A stretch of 64,000 nt of DNA from Nocardia veterana NBRC 100344 (GTDB taxonomy: Bacteria; Actinomycetota; Actinomycetes; Mycobacteriales; Mycobacteriaceae): positions 1 through 64,000 of the forward strand of contig NZ_BAGM01000007.1 in assembly GCF_000308855.1 (NCBI RefSeq), in the 5' to 3' direction. Below are positions 26,160-34,423 of the stretch, piece by piece; within the stretch, counting starts at the first letter, position 1, and every line of letters begins with the position of its first letter. A program made the translations under genes and the position numbers. The notes under the pieces are model-generated. The model searched no databases. It saw only the letters and a list, made by a program, of their open reading frames with translations, and was not told the origin of the DNA.

Positions 26160-27002
26160 TCAATTCCGCTGTTTGCGCGCCCGCCGGGCCAGCGCGCGCC
26201 GACCGCGCGCTCCGGGCACCGGAAGGTCGTCCTCGACGGCCAGCCACTGCGCCGTCGTCAGCCATTCCTGTTGCGCGCGCGCATCGGCGGTGTCGTTGAA
26301 GATGCGGCGGCCGCGATCGTCGCGTAGATCGTGGGCCAGCACCGACCAGCGCGGCGGCCGCCCGTGCTCGGTGCGATAGGCGTCCAGAAATTCGGCCACC
26401 AGGGTGCCGATCGTGTTCACCGGCCGCAACGACACCCGATTGCCGTAAGCGGCCGAGTAGTAGCGGCGGGCGGCGCACAGCGACCGCGGTGCGGCGTCGA
26501 AGGCGATCCAGCCCGCCCGCTGGGCCCGTTCGATCAGCCAGAGATGTTTGATCGCATTGGGAGCGATATCGCCGACTCGTTCGCGGATCAGGTCCAGTAC
26601 GGGCGCGGAGTGCAGAATGTCGCGCCGGGTGGGTCCCATGTGGTGCTTTCGCCGATATTCCTGGGTCGAGTCCGCGAGGATGCGACCGAATTCGTCGATG
26701 CTGCGTTGGGCACGCCGGCCGAGCCGTTCGATACGTTCGGCCTCGGCGCGGATTCGGTTCTGTGCGATCAGCGTGTGAATCGCGGGCAATGTCGGAACCT
26801 GGCCCCGGTCCAGTAATTCCAGAATGGCGCCGGCGGTGGCCGGATCGGCCGCTGCGGAAACGGGCAGCGAATCCCGATTGCGGGCGAAATCGCGCGGACT
26901 GATGGCCCGGCTGAGGAGTTCGGTGGCGGCCCGGTTCCCGGCGAATTCGGTGTGTGAGAGCCAGGCGGCGGCGATGTCGTCACACGACGGCACGGTCGTC
27001 AT
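26160..27002 (-). CDS. hypothetical alpha-helical protein
   Basis: A 280-residue soluble protein of no family I recognise. It is mostly charged helix, with a central Glu/Arg-rich stretch (AEAERIERLGRRAQRSIDEF) that may form a coiled coil. The later segments RPPRWSVLAHDLRDDRGRRI and QEWLTTAQWLAVEDDLPVPG resemble small DNA- or nucleotide-binding modules without a defined motif. The C-terminus is very basic. The ATG at 27002 has GGAGGT almost adjacent. It is monocistronic, divergent from dnaX across a 485-base region. Confidence 0.7.
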   Translation of the reverse strand: MTTVPSCDDIAAAWLSHTEFAGNRAATELLSRAISPRDFARNRDSLPVSAAADPATAGAILELLDRGQVPTLPAIHTLIAQNRIRAEAERIERLGRRAQRSIDEFGRILADSTQEYRRKHHMGPTRRDILHSAPVLDLIRERVGDIAPNAIKHLWLIERAQRAGWIAFDAAPRSLCAARRYYSAAYGNRVSLRPVNTIGTLVAEFLDAYRTEHGRPPRWSVLAHDLRDDRGRRIFNDTADARAQQEWLTTAQWLAVEDDLPVPGARGRRALARRARKQRN

Positions 27003-27487
27003 ATACCTCCGAAGCGGGCGGGATGTTCGGCGACGCCCGAGGGGGAGAACTCCCGCTGCGTGCTTTGCGTAGGGGGGCCTTGCAATGTTGTGCCCCGGTC
27101 GGGATGAGGGACCGACCGGGGACACCAACCTGATGAAGGTTTGGCTACCGAAGTTGCCGAAATCAACGTTAGCCAGCCGACTGCGCGAGAGGCCAACCGA
27201 TTGACGGAATCGTTACATCCATAAATTGGGGCGCAAACGGGGAGGGAGTTCGAAAGTTTTCGCGATACGTCGTCGCGGAGGCGAAATCGGCCGCAATTTT
27301 CGGCGGTATCCGATCGGTGCGTCGTGGCCGTTTGCCGTTCGGGTCGGTTGTGCGTGTGCGGATCCGACGAAAGGAATGATTGTGAGGTAGATCATGGTTT
27401 ACGGCCGGGTGGGTCCGTTCCGATTTCCGCTCAGCCTACGGGGTGCGCGAATGGTTCGGTGTCGGTGCTCGCCGGTACCCTCGGGCC
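27003..27487. other. divergent intergenic region upstream of dnaX
   Basis: This is 485 bases between a minus-strand hypothetical gene and dnaX. It contains a dyad at 27093-27121 (CCCCGGTCGG/CCGACCGGGG, 9-base spacer) about 90 bases upstream of the hypothetical gene. It also contains a relatively AT-rich stretch with TTGACG (27201) and TAAATT (27222), spaced rather short at 15 bases for a promoter toward dnaX. No tRNA, SRP RNA or small gene is visible. Confidence 0.5.
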
Positions 27488-30421
27488 GTGGCTCTGTACC
27501 GGAAGTATCGACCGGCAACCTTCGCCGAGGTAGTGGGGCAGGAGCACGTCACCGATCCGCTGAGTACCGCATTGGACACCGGCCGGATCAGTCATGCCTA
27601 TCTGTTCTCCGGACCGCGAGGTTGTGGCAAGACGTCCTCGGCGCGGATCCTGGCGCGCTCGCTGAACTGTGTCGAAGGCCCGACCTCGCGGCCGTGTGGC
27701 GTATGCCCGTCGTGTGTGGCGCTGGCACCAGGCGGCCCGGGCAATCTCGACGTGATCGAACTCGACGCGGCGAGTCACGGGGGCGTCGACGACACCCGCG
27801 AGCTGCGCGACCGCGCCTTCTACGCCCCGGCGGAGTCGCGCTACCGCGTGTTCATCGTCGACGAGGCGCACATGGTCACCACGGCCGGTTTCAACGCGCT
27901 GCTCAAGATCGTCGAGGAACCGCCCGCCCATCTGATCTTCATCTTCGCCACCACCGAACCGGACAAGGTGCTGCCGACGATCCGGTCGCGTACCCATCAC
28001 TACCCGTTCCGGCTGCTTCCGCCGGCCACCATGCGGGGCCTGCTGGGCAAGATCTGCGAACAGGAGCAGGTGCAGGTCGAGGAGTCGGTCTACCCGCTGG
28101 TCATCCGGGCCGGCGGCGGGTCGCCGCGCGACAGCCTGAGCGTGCTGGACCAGCTGCTGGCCGGGGCCGGGCCGGAGGGGGTGACCTATCCGCGCGCGCT
28201 GGCGCTGCTGGGCGTCACCGATATCGCGTTGATCGACGAGGCCGTCGACGCCTTGGCCGATGACGACGGCGCCGCGCTGTTCGCGACCGTCGACCGGGTG
28301 GTCGAGGCCGGACACGACCCGCGGCGGTTCGCCACCGACCTGCTGGAGCGGATGCGCGATCTGATCCTGCTGCGGGCGGTACCCGATGCGGCACAACGCA
28401 ATTTGGTCACCGGGCCCGGCGACGTCATCGAGCGCATGTCCGGTCAGGCCGAACGCATCGGACCCGCCACCCTGGCCCGCTACGCGGAACTGCTGCACGA
28501 CGGTCTGGGTGAGATGCGGGGTGCGACCGCTCCGCGGCTGCTGCTCGAGGTGATCTGCGCGCGCATGCTGCTGCCGTCGGTCTCGGAGGCGGAATCCGCG
28601 ACGTTGCAGCGCTTGGAGCGGCTCGAACGCCGGGTGGAGTCGGGCGGGGTCCCGGCAGCAACGTCGGCGCAGGTCTCGGCCGCGCCGGATTCGGCCGCGC
28701 CGTCGACACCTGCGTCGGCCGCACCGAGCGCGGGGCAGCCGGGCGAACCGCGTCGCCGCGGCGCCGAGGCGCTGGCCGCGTTGCGCGAGAAGAAGGGGGT
28801 GGCGGCTCCGCATCCCGCCCAGCGCGCCCAATCACCGAACGGGCCGCAAGACCAACGGCCGCAAGGCATTTCGAGTGCCGAATCGCAGCCGACTTCGGGC
28901 CCGGCTGCCCTGCGCCCGGCCGGCACGGATCCCGGTGCGGCGGCCGACGAGGTCGACCGGGCTCCGGCGCCGGACAACGCGGCGTCGGTGTCCGACGCCC
29001 CCGATGTCGATGCGCCGCCGGCGGATTCGGCCGGTGCGCAGTCCGGCGCGGCCGGAACGGTCGCGGAACCCGGTGCAGCGCAGTCGGCAACCGGCGGCAC
29101 GGCCGGGCCGGCGGGGGCGGATGCTGGGGAGTCGTCCGCCGGTCACGCGCCCGGGGAGTACGAGCGGCCTGCCGACCAGGGGTCGGCTCAGCTCCGGGCG
29201 CCGGCCGGAACGCCCGGTCCCCGCACCGGCGCCGAAGATCAGCCGGCCGACCGCGCTGCGGCCACAGCGGCGCCCGGATCCGGTGCGACGGCGACCGGTG
29301 TCGGCGACGTCGAGCGACCCGTGGACTCCGGCGCACCGACCGCTGCTCCCGGCCCGGATCGGGCCGACCGGGCTGTGGCGCTCGGCGAAGGCGCGGCGGC
29401 AGAGGCTTCAACGACGCCGACGGCGGTTTCCGGCGAGCGTGCGGGCGGGCGATCCGCTTCGAATGGGCCGGTAGCGAACGTCGCCGGCGCCAGCGGCCCG
29501 GCTGCGTCGGCGCCCGGATCGGATGCGGACCGGCGCGAGCAGGCGGCCGGCCGGGCGGCGGAGTTCCAGGCAGCGGAGTTCGAGGCGGCCGAGGGATCGG
29601 CTGCTCCGGAAGCGGACGCAGGTCTCGGGGCGGCGGCTGCCGCCGGCGACGAGACGGCGGCCGAATCCGGCGGCACGGATGTGTTGCGGGAGATCGAGGG
29701 GGCGTGGGGGGATATCCGGTCGAAGGTTCGCGAATTCGGCGCGGCCGTGCATGCCCTGTTGTCGGGTGCCTCGGTGGCCCGGGTCGACGGCGACACCATC
29801 GTCTTCGCGCATCAGCACGCCCCGTTGGCGCAGCGCCTGGCCAACCCCAAATACGTCGAGGCCGTGCAGGAGGCGGTGCATGCCGTCGTCGGTCGCCGCT
29901 ACGAGGTGCGCTGGGAGGTCGGCACCGGTGCCGCCGGTGGCGCTCGTTCCGGTGGCGCCCCGAGTACTCGGCCGGCGAATTCCGGCGCGGCTTCCGAACG
30001 CCCGCGCGGCGGCCGGGGCGCCGGCACCGGGCAGGCCCAGGCCCCGCGATACACCCGGCCCAGTCAGGCACAGTCGGCGGAAACGGATGCGCGCGGCCAG
30101 GCGACCGACAGCCGCGGTAGCTCGGGGCATGCGCAGCGCCGCGAAACCCACACCACCGAGGGCGGTCACAGCGGCGGCCGCGGCGAGCCCGACGACGATA
30201 TTCCGCTGCCCGAGGCCCCGGACTATCCGGACGATCCCGGACCGTCGGACTACTCGTCGGTAGGTTATGAGGGTGTCCCACCTGCGTTGACGCCGGAGGA
30301 AGAGCAGGAGATGCTCGCCGAATCGGCCCGCCCGGTTCCGCCGGAACAGCGTCGCGACCCCGATGAGGTGGCCTTGGAGTTGCTCCGAACTGAGTTGGGT
30401 GCCACACAACTGGGTGGTTGA
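27488..30421 (+). CDS. dnaX: DNA polymerase III subunit gamma/tau
   Basis: A 977-residue clamp-loader ATPase. Residues 1-365 are the conserved AAA+ part: Walker A GPRGCGKTSSARIL near residue 40, a four-cysteine zinc module (CVEGPTSRPCGVCPSC), Walker B FIVDEAHMV and the sensor TTEPDKVLPTI. A ~370-residue low-complexity linker of Ala, Gly, Pro and Glu follows. A conserved block near residues 740-840 (DVLREIEGAWGDIRSKVREF, then YEVRWEVG) is probably the polymerase- or helicase-binding tau domain, before a second disordered tail. The GTG at 27488 (VALYRKYRPATFAEVVGQEH) matches the family N-terminus. No slippery frameshift site was noticed. This is the Rv3721c equivalent. Confidence 0.95.
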   Translation: MALYRKYRPATFAEVVGQEHVTDPLSTALDTGRISHAYLFSGPRGCGKTSSARILARSLNCVEGPTSRPCGVCPSCVALAPGGPGNLDVIELDAASHGGVDDTRELRDRAFYAPAESRYRVFIVDEAHMVTTAGFNALLKIVEEPPAHLIFIFATTEPDKVLPTIRSRTHHYPFRLLPPATMRGLLGKICEQEQVQVEESVYPLVIRAGGGSPRDSLSVLDQLLAGAGPEGVTYPRALALLGVTDIALIDEAVDALADDDGAALFATVDRVVEAGHDPRRFATDLLERMRDLILLRAVPDAAQRNLVTGPGDVIERMSGQAERIGPATLARYAELLHDGLGEMRGATAPRLLLEVICARMLLPSVSEAESATLQRLERLERRVESGGVPAATSAQVSAAPDSAAPSTPASAAPSAGQPGEPRRRGAEALAALREKKGVAAPHPAQRAQSPNGPQDQRPQGISSAESQPTSGPAALRPAGTDPGAAADEVDRAPAPDNAASVSDAPDVDAPPADSAGAQSGAAGTVAEPGAAQSATGGTAGPAGADAGESSAGHAPGEYERPADQGSAQLRAPAGTPGPRTGAEDQPADRAAATAAPGSGATATGVGDVERPVDSGAPTAAPGPDRADRAVALGEGAAAEASTTPTAVSGERAGGRSASNGPVANVAGASGPAASAPGSDADRREQAAGRAAEFQAAEFEAAEGSAAPEADAGLGAAAAAGDETAAESGGTDVLREIEGAWGDIRSKVREFGAAVHALLSGASVARVDGDTIVFAHQHAPLAQRLANPKYVEAVQEAVHAVVGRRYEVRWEVGTGAAGGARSGGAPSTRPANSGAASERPRGGRGAGTGQAQAPRYTRPSQAQSAETDARGQATDSRGSSGHAQRRETHTTEGGHSGGRGEPDDDIPLPEAPDYPDDPGPSDYSSVGYEGVPPALTPEEEQEMLAESARPVPPEQRRDPDEVALELLRTELGATQLGG

Positions 30422-30446
30422 CAGTCACCTGCCGGAATACGTTAAG

Positions 30447-30476
30447 TTAACCGGAGTTCGCATCCCGCTGTACTAT
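30447..30476 (+). promoter_or_regulatory. candidate fadA-fadB promoter
   Basis: TTAACC (30447-30452) and TACTAT (30471-30476) are separated by 18 bases, in an AT-richer patch just after the dnaX stop. They would start transcription near 30483, giving a ~265-base leader ahead of fadA. Confidence 0.45.
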
Positions 30477-30516
30477 GAACGGGTGGTCGTCAGCATCGGT
30501 GCTACGAGGTTCTATG

Positions 30517-30532
30517 GTATGCCCAGGCATAC
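30517..30532. promoter_or_regulatory. perfect 16-bp dyad in the fadA leader
   Basis: GTATGCC (30517-30523), CA, GGCATAC (30526-30532): perfect 7-base arms. It lies about 35 bases downstream of the candidate transcription start, where a TetR-type fatty-acid regulator could block elongation. The regulator is unknown. Confidence 0.45.
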
Positions 30533-30748
30533 GGGCGCCCCGGAGCGTGCGTGGGCCGATGCGTGTCGGCGTTTGTACAGCGTTATGCGCTCGGCGGGCC
30601 GAGGAGGAAGCCCTGTGCGACCTCATGGATCGCCGGTGTGGTGGGCAGCTGTGTGATGGCGCCGGCGTCATGGCACCGCGGCTCACCGGGATCGAACACG
30701 GTCGGTCGGATGGCCGGTCGGCACCTTTAAGGAAGGAAACACTCCGAT

Positions 30749-31960
30749 ATGACCACAGAGGCCTACATTTTCGAGGCCATCCGCACCCCGCGCGGCCGCA
30801 ACAAGAAGGGCTCGCTGCACTCGGTCAAGCCGATCGATCTGACGACCGGTCTGGTCCAGGAGCTGCGCAACCGCTTCCCGAACCTGGACGAGGACCGGAT
30901 CTCGGACATCATCCTGGGTGTCGTCACGCCGATCGGTGACCAGGGTGCCGACATCGCCCGCACCACCGTGCTGACCGCGGGCCTGCCCGACACCGTCGGT
31001 GGCGTGCAGATCAACCGCTTCTGCGCCTCCGGCCTGGAAGCCGTCAACATGGCCGCGCAGAAGGTCCGTTCCGGCTTCGACGACCTGGTGATCGCCGGTG
31101 GTGTCGAGTCGATGTCGCGCGTGCCGATGGGTTCCGACGGCGGTGCGCTGTTCGCCGACCCGGCCACCAGCTACGACCTGTACATCGCGCCCCAGGGCAT
31201 CGGCGCCGACCTGATCGCCACCATCGAGGGCTTCAGCCGCGAGGACGTCGACAAATTCGCGGTCCGTTCGCAGGAGCTGGCGGCCAAGGCCTGGTCGGGC
31301 GGCTACTTCGCCAAGTCCGTGGTCCCGGTCAAGGACATCAACGGCCTGACCGTGCTCGACCACGACGAGCACATGCGCCCCGGCACCACCGTCGAGGATC
31401 TGGCCAAGCTGAAGCCGTCCTTCGCCGGCATCGGTGAGATGGGTGGCTTCGACGCCGTCGCGCTGCAGAAGTTCCACTACATCGAGCAGATCGACCACGT
31501 CCACCACGGCGGTAACAGCTCCGGCATCGTCGACGGCGCCGCGCTGGTGCTGATCGGCTCCGAAGAGGCCGGTGCCGCCTCGGGCCTGACCCCGCGTGCC
31601 CGCATCGTCGCCACCGCCACCAGCGGCGCCGACGCCACCATCATGCTGACCGGTCCGACCCCGGCCGCGCACAAGGTGCTCGCCAAGGCCGGCCTGACCG
31701 TCGACGACATCGACCTGTTCGAGATCAACGAGGCCTTCGCCTCGGTCGCGCTGAAGTTCCAGAAGGATCTGAAGATCCCGGACGAGAAGCTGAACGTCAA
31801 CGGCGGCGCCATCGCGATGGGCCACCCGCTGGGCGCCACCGGCGCGATGATCACCGGCACCATGGTCGACGAGCTGGAGCGCCGCAACGCCCGCTACGCC
31901 CTGGTGACCCTGTGCATCGGCGGCGGCATGGGTGTGGCCACCATCATCGAGCGCGTCTGA
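30749..31960 (+). CDS. fadA: acetyl-CoA acyltransferase (thiolase), beta-oxidation FadA
   Basis: A 403-residue thiolase, the beta component of the fatty-acid oxidation trifunctional complex; it cleaves 3-ketoacyl-CoA with CoA to release acetyl-CoA. The nucleophilic Cys is in [12 protein letters not shown] (near residue 92). The catalytic His is in [16 protein letters not shown], and the second Cys is in CIGGGMG at the C-terminus. AAGGAAGG precedes the ATG. fadB follows after 37 bases, matching M. tuberculosis Rv0859-Rv0860. In that genome the pair lies elsewhere, so here it is inserted beside dnaX. Confidence 0.95.
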   Translation: MTTEAYIFEAIRTPRGRNKKGSLHSVKPIDLTTGLVQELRNRFPNLDEDRISDIILGVVTPIGDQGADIARTTVLTAGLPDTVGGVQINRFCASGLEAVNMAAQKVRSGFDDLVIAGGVESMSRVPMGSDGGALFADPATSYDLYIAPQGIGADLIATIEGFSREDVDKFAVRSQELAAKAWSGGYFAKSVVPVKDINGLTVLDHDEHMRPGTTVEDLAKLKPSFAGIGEMGGFDAVALQKFHYIEQIDHVHHGGNSSGIVDGAALVLIGSEEAGAASGLTPRARIVATATSGADATIMLTGPTPAAHKVLAKAGLTVDDIDLFEINEAFASVALKFQKDLKIPDEKLNVNGGAIAMGHPLGATGAMITGTMVDELERRNARYALVTLCIGGGMGVATIIERV

Positions 31961-31997
31961 CGCCGGTCCATCTAATTCTCCAGGAGAACGAAAAACT

Positions 31998-34160
31998 ATG
32001 ACAGAGAACATGATCGGCTGGGAAAAGGACGCCGACGGCATCGTCGTGCTGACCATGGACGACCCGAACCAGGGCGCCAACACGATGAACGAGCTCTACA
32101 AGAGCTCGATGCACGCCACGGTGGACCGCCTGGTCGCCGAGGTCGACGACATCAGCGGTGTCGTCATCACCTCCGCGAAGAAGACCTTCTTCGCCGGCGG
32201 TGACCTCAAGAACATGATGAAGACCACCCCGGAGAACGCTCCGGACATCATGGAAGAACTCACCAGCATCAAGGCCGACCTGCGTCGCCTCGAGACCCTG
32301 GGCAAGCCGGTCGTGGCCGCCATCAACGGCGCCGCGCTCGGCGGTGGCCTGGAGATCGCGCTGGCCACGCACTACCGCATCGCCGCCGACGTCAAGGGCG
32401 TGCAGATCGGTCTGCCCGAGGTCTCGCTCGGTCTGCTCCCGGCCGGTGGCGGTGTCACCCGCATCACCCGCATGCTCGGCATCGCCGACGGCCTGATGAG
32501 CGTGCTGCTGCAGGGCAACAAGTTCACCGCGCAGAAGGCCAAGGCCAAGGGCCTGATCAACGAGGTCGTCGGCAGCGTCGAGGAGCTCGTCCCGGCCGCC
32601 AAGGCGTGGATCAAGGCCAACAAGGACAACGCCGAGGCCGCCACCCAGCCGTGGGACCGCAAGGGCTTCAAGATCCCCGGCGGCTCGCCGTCGAGCCCGG
32701 CGCTGGCCGCCAACCTGCCGGCCTTCCCGGCCAACCTGCGCAAGCAGCTCAAGGGCCAGAACATGCCGGCGCCGCGGGCCATCATGGCCGCCGCGGTCGA
32801 GGGCGCGCAGGTCGACTTCGACAACGCGTCGCTGATCGAGTCGCGCTACTTCGTCTCGCTGCTGACCGGCCCGGTCGCGAAGAACATGATCCAGGCGTTC
32901 TTCTTCGACCTGCAGGCCATCAACAACGGTGGTTCGCGTCCGAAGGACGTGCCCAAGCGTGAGATCAAGAAGATCGGCGTGCTCGGCGCCGGCATGATGG
33001 GCGCGGGCATCGCCTACGTCTCGGCCAAGGCCGGCTTCGAGGTCGTGCTGAAGGACGTCTCCCAGGAGAACGCCGACCGCGGCAAGCAGTACTCGGTGAA
33101 GCTCGAGGAGAAGGCGCTCTCGCGTGGCAAGACCACCGAGGAGAAGTCCAAGGCGCTGCTGGATCGCATCCACCCGACCGCCGATCCCAAGGATCTGGCC
33201 GGTGTGGACTTCGTGATCGAGGCCGTGTTCGAGAACCCCGACCTGAAGGCCAAGGTCTTCCAGGAGATCGAGGACGTCGTCGACGCGGACGCGCTGCTGG
33301 GCTCCAACACCTCCACCCTGCCGATCACCCTGCTGGCCGACGGCGTGAAGCGGGCCGAGGACTTCATCGGCATCCACTTCTTCTCCCCGGTCGACAAGAT
33401 GCCGCTGGTGGAGATCATCCGTGGCGAGAAGACCTCCGACGAGGCGCTGGCCCGGGTGTACGACTACACCCTCGCGATCCGCAAGACCCCGATCGTGGTC
33501 AACGACAGCCGCGGCTTCTTCACCTCTCGCGTCATCGGCACGTTCATCAACGAGGCCATCATGATGCTCGAGGAGAACATCGACCCGCAGACCATCGAGC
33601 AGGCCGGTCTGCAGGCGGGCTACCCGGCCGCGCCCCTGAAGCTGAGCGACGAGCTCAACTTCGAGACCATGCAGAAGATCTTCAAGGAGACCAAGGAAGC
33701 CGCCGAGAAGGACGGCCTCAAGATCTCCGAGGCGTCGCTGGCGTCGGGTCGCGTGATCGAGACGATGATCGACAAGTTCGATCGCAAGGGCAAGCTGCAC
33801 GGTGCCGGCTTCTACAACTACGCCGACGGCAAGACCGCCGGTCTGTGGGAGGGCCTGCGCGACACCTTCAACTCCCGGCGGGAACTGCCCGAGGGCGTCA
33901 CCTTCCAGGACCTGAAGGACCGCATGCTGTTCATCGAGGCGATCGAGACCCAGAAGTGCTTCGACGAGGGCGTGCTGACCAGCACGGCCGACGCGAACAT
34001 CGGCTCGATCTTCGGTATCGGTTACCCGGCCTGGACCGGTGGCGTGCACCAGTTCATCGTCGGCTACCCCGGCGGCAAGGAGGGCTTCGTCGCCCGTGCC
34101 GACGAGCTGGCCGCGAAGTTCGGTGAGCGCTTCCAGGTGCCGGACTCGCTGCGCAAGTAA
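31998..34160 (+). CDS. fadB: 3-hydroxyacyl-CoA dehydrogenase/enoyl-CoA hydratase FadB
   Basis: A 720-residue bifunctional enzyme, the alpha subunit of the beta-oxidation complex. Residues 1-200 form the crotonase (enoyl-CoA hydratase) domain, with catalytic Glu candidates in NGAALGGGLEIALA and GLPEVSLGLLPAGGG. From residue ~315 comes the NAD-binding dehydrogenase (KKIGVLGAGMMGAGIAYVSA), with the catalytic His in GIHFFSPVDKMPLVEIIRG. The C-terminal helical dimer domains follow. It converts trans-2-enoyl-CoA to 3-ketoacyl-CoA, which FadA then cleaves. CAGGAGAACG precedes the ATG. Codon use is very strongly biased to C/G endings with few rare codons, suggesting high expression. Confidence 0.96.
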   Translation: MTENMIGWEKDADGIVVLTMDDPNQGANTMNELYKSSMHATVDRLVAEVDDISGVVITSAKKTFFAGGDLKNMMKTTPENAPDIMEELTSIKADLRRLETLGKPVVAAINGAALGGGLEIALATHYRIAADVKGVQIGLPEVSLGLLPAGGGVTRITRMLGIADGLMSVLLQGNKFTAQKAKAKGLINEVVGSVEELVPAAKAWIKANKDNAEAATQPWDRKGFKIPGGSPSSPALAANLPAFPANLRKQLKGQNMPAPRAIMAAAVEGAQVDFDNASLIESRYFVSLLTGPVAKNMIQAFFFDLQAINNGGSRPKDVPKREIKKIGVLGAGMMGAGIAYVSAKAGFEVVLKDVSQENADRGKQYSVKLEEKALSRGKTTEEKSKALLDRIHPTADPKDLAGVDFVIEAVFENPDLKAKVFQEIEDVVDADALLGSNTSTLPITLLADGVKRAEDFIGIHFFSPVDKMPLVEIIRGEKTSDEALARVYDYTLAIRKTPIVVNDSRGFFTSRVIGTFINEAIMMLEENIDPQTIEQAGLQAGYPAAPLKLSDELNFETMQKIFKETKEAAEKDGLKISEASLASGRVIETMIDKFDRKGKLHGAGFYNYADGKTAGLWEGLRDTFNSRRELPEGVTFQDLKDRMLFIEAIETQKCFDEGVLTSTADANIGSIFGIGYPAWTGGVHQFIVGYPGGKEGFVARADELAAKFGERFQVPDSLRK

Positions 34161-34197
34161 GGTTCTCGCTCCCGCGGACCACCGCAGAGGTTCGCGG

Positions 34198-34282
34198 GAC
34201 CGGCCGGCGCCCGGCGTCGGCCGGTCGGTGGGATCGTCGTTTCGACGGCCCGGATCACGCGTTCGCGTGGTCCGGGCCGTCG
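34198..34282 (+). terminator. double hairpin terminator region after fadB
   Basis: The first hairpin is GACCGGCCG (34198-34206) with CGGCCGGTC (34218-34226). The second is a 40-base, almost perfect hairpin at 34243-34282: CGACGGCCCGGA pairs with TCCGGGCCGTCG, continuing through a wobble into CACGCG/CGCGTG with a TT loop. A weaker CCCGCG/CGCGGG pair (34171-34198) precedes them. No T run follows, as is usual in high-GC actinobacteria. Confidence 0.75.
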
Positions 34283-34423
34283 TCGTATCCGGTCCGGTGG
34301 CCGGGCCGGACACCGCCCGGCCGCAGCTAGGGAACGGTCGCGACTCGAAGCGGACCGAACCGTGTCCGCATGCGCTCCGACCGCGCTACGTTGGAATCAG
34401 GGCGGAATGTTCGAGGTGGCCGG

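Larger units (their letters stand above)
30422..30748. other. intergenic region between dnaX and fadA
   Basis: This is 327 bases without a gene. It carries a plausible promoter and a short dyad (listed separately) serving fadA-fadB, and AAGGAAGG just before the fadA ATG. The open frames are short and lack coding character. Confidence 0.6.

Noticed and set aside
27003..27487. SRP RNA (ffs) or tRNA near dnaX, as in some actinobacteria
   Set aside because: The conserved SRP core (GGTC-AGG-CCGGAAGGAAGC type) and any cloverleaf are absent.
28425..30428. Minus-strand 667-codon frame opposite dnaX
   Set aside because: Arg/Pro-dominated shadow of the dnaX linker, no motif.
31944..34313. Long minus-strand frame (about 790 codons) opposite fadB
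   Set aside because: It is a shadow of the strongly GC3-biased fadB gene. Its sequence is an Asp/His/Gly/Leu/Val-rich pattern with no family motif.
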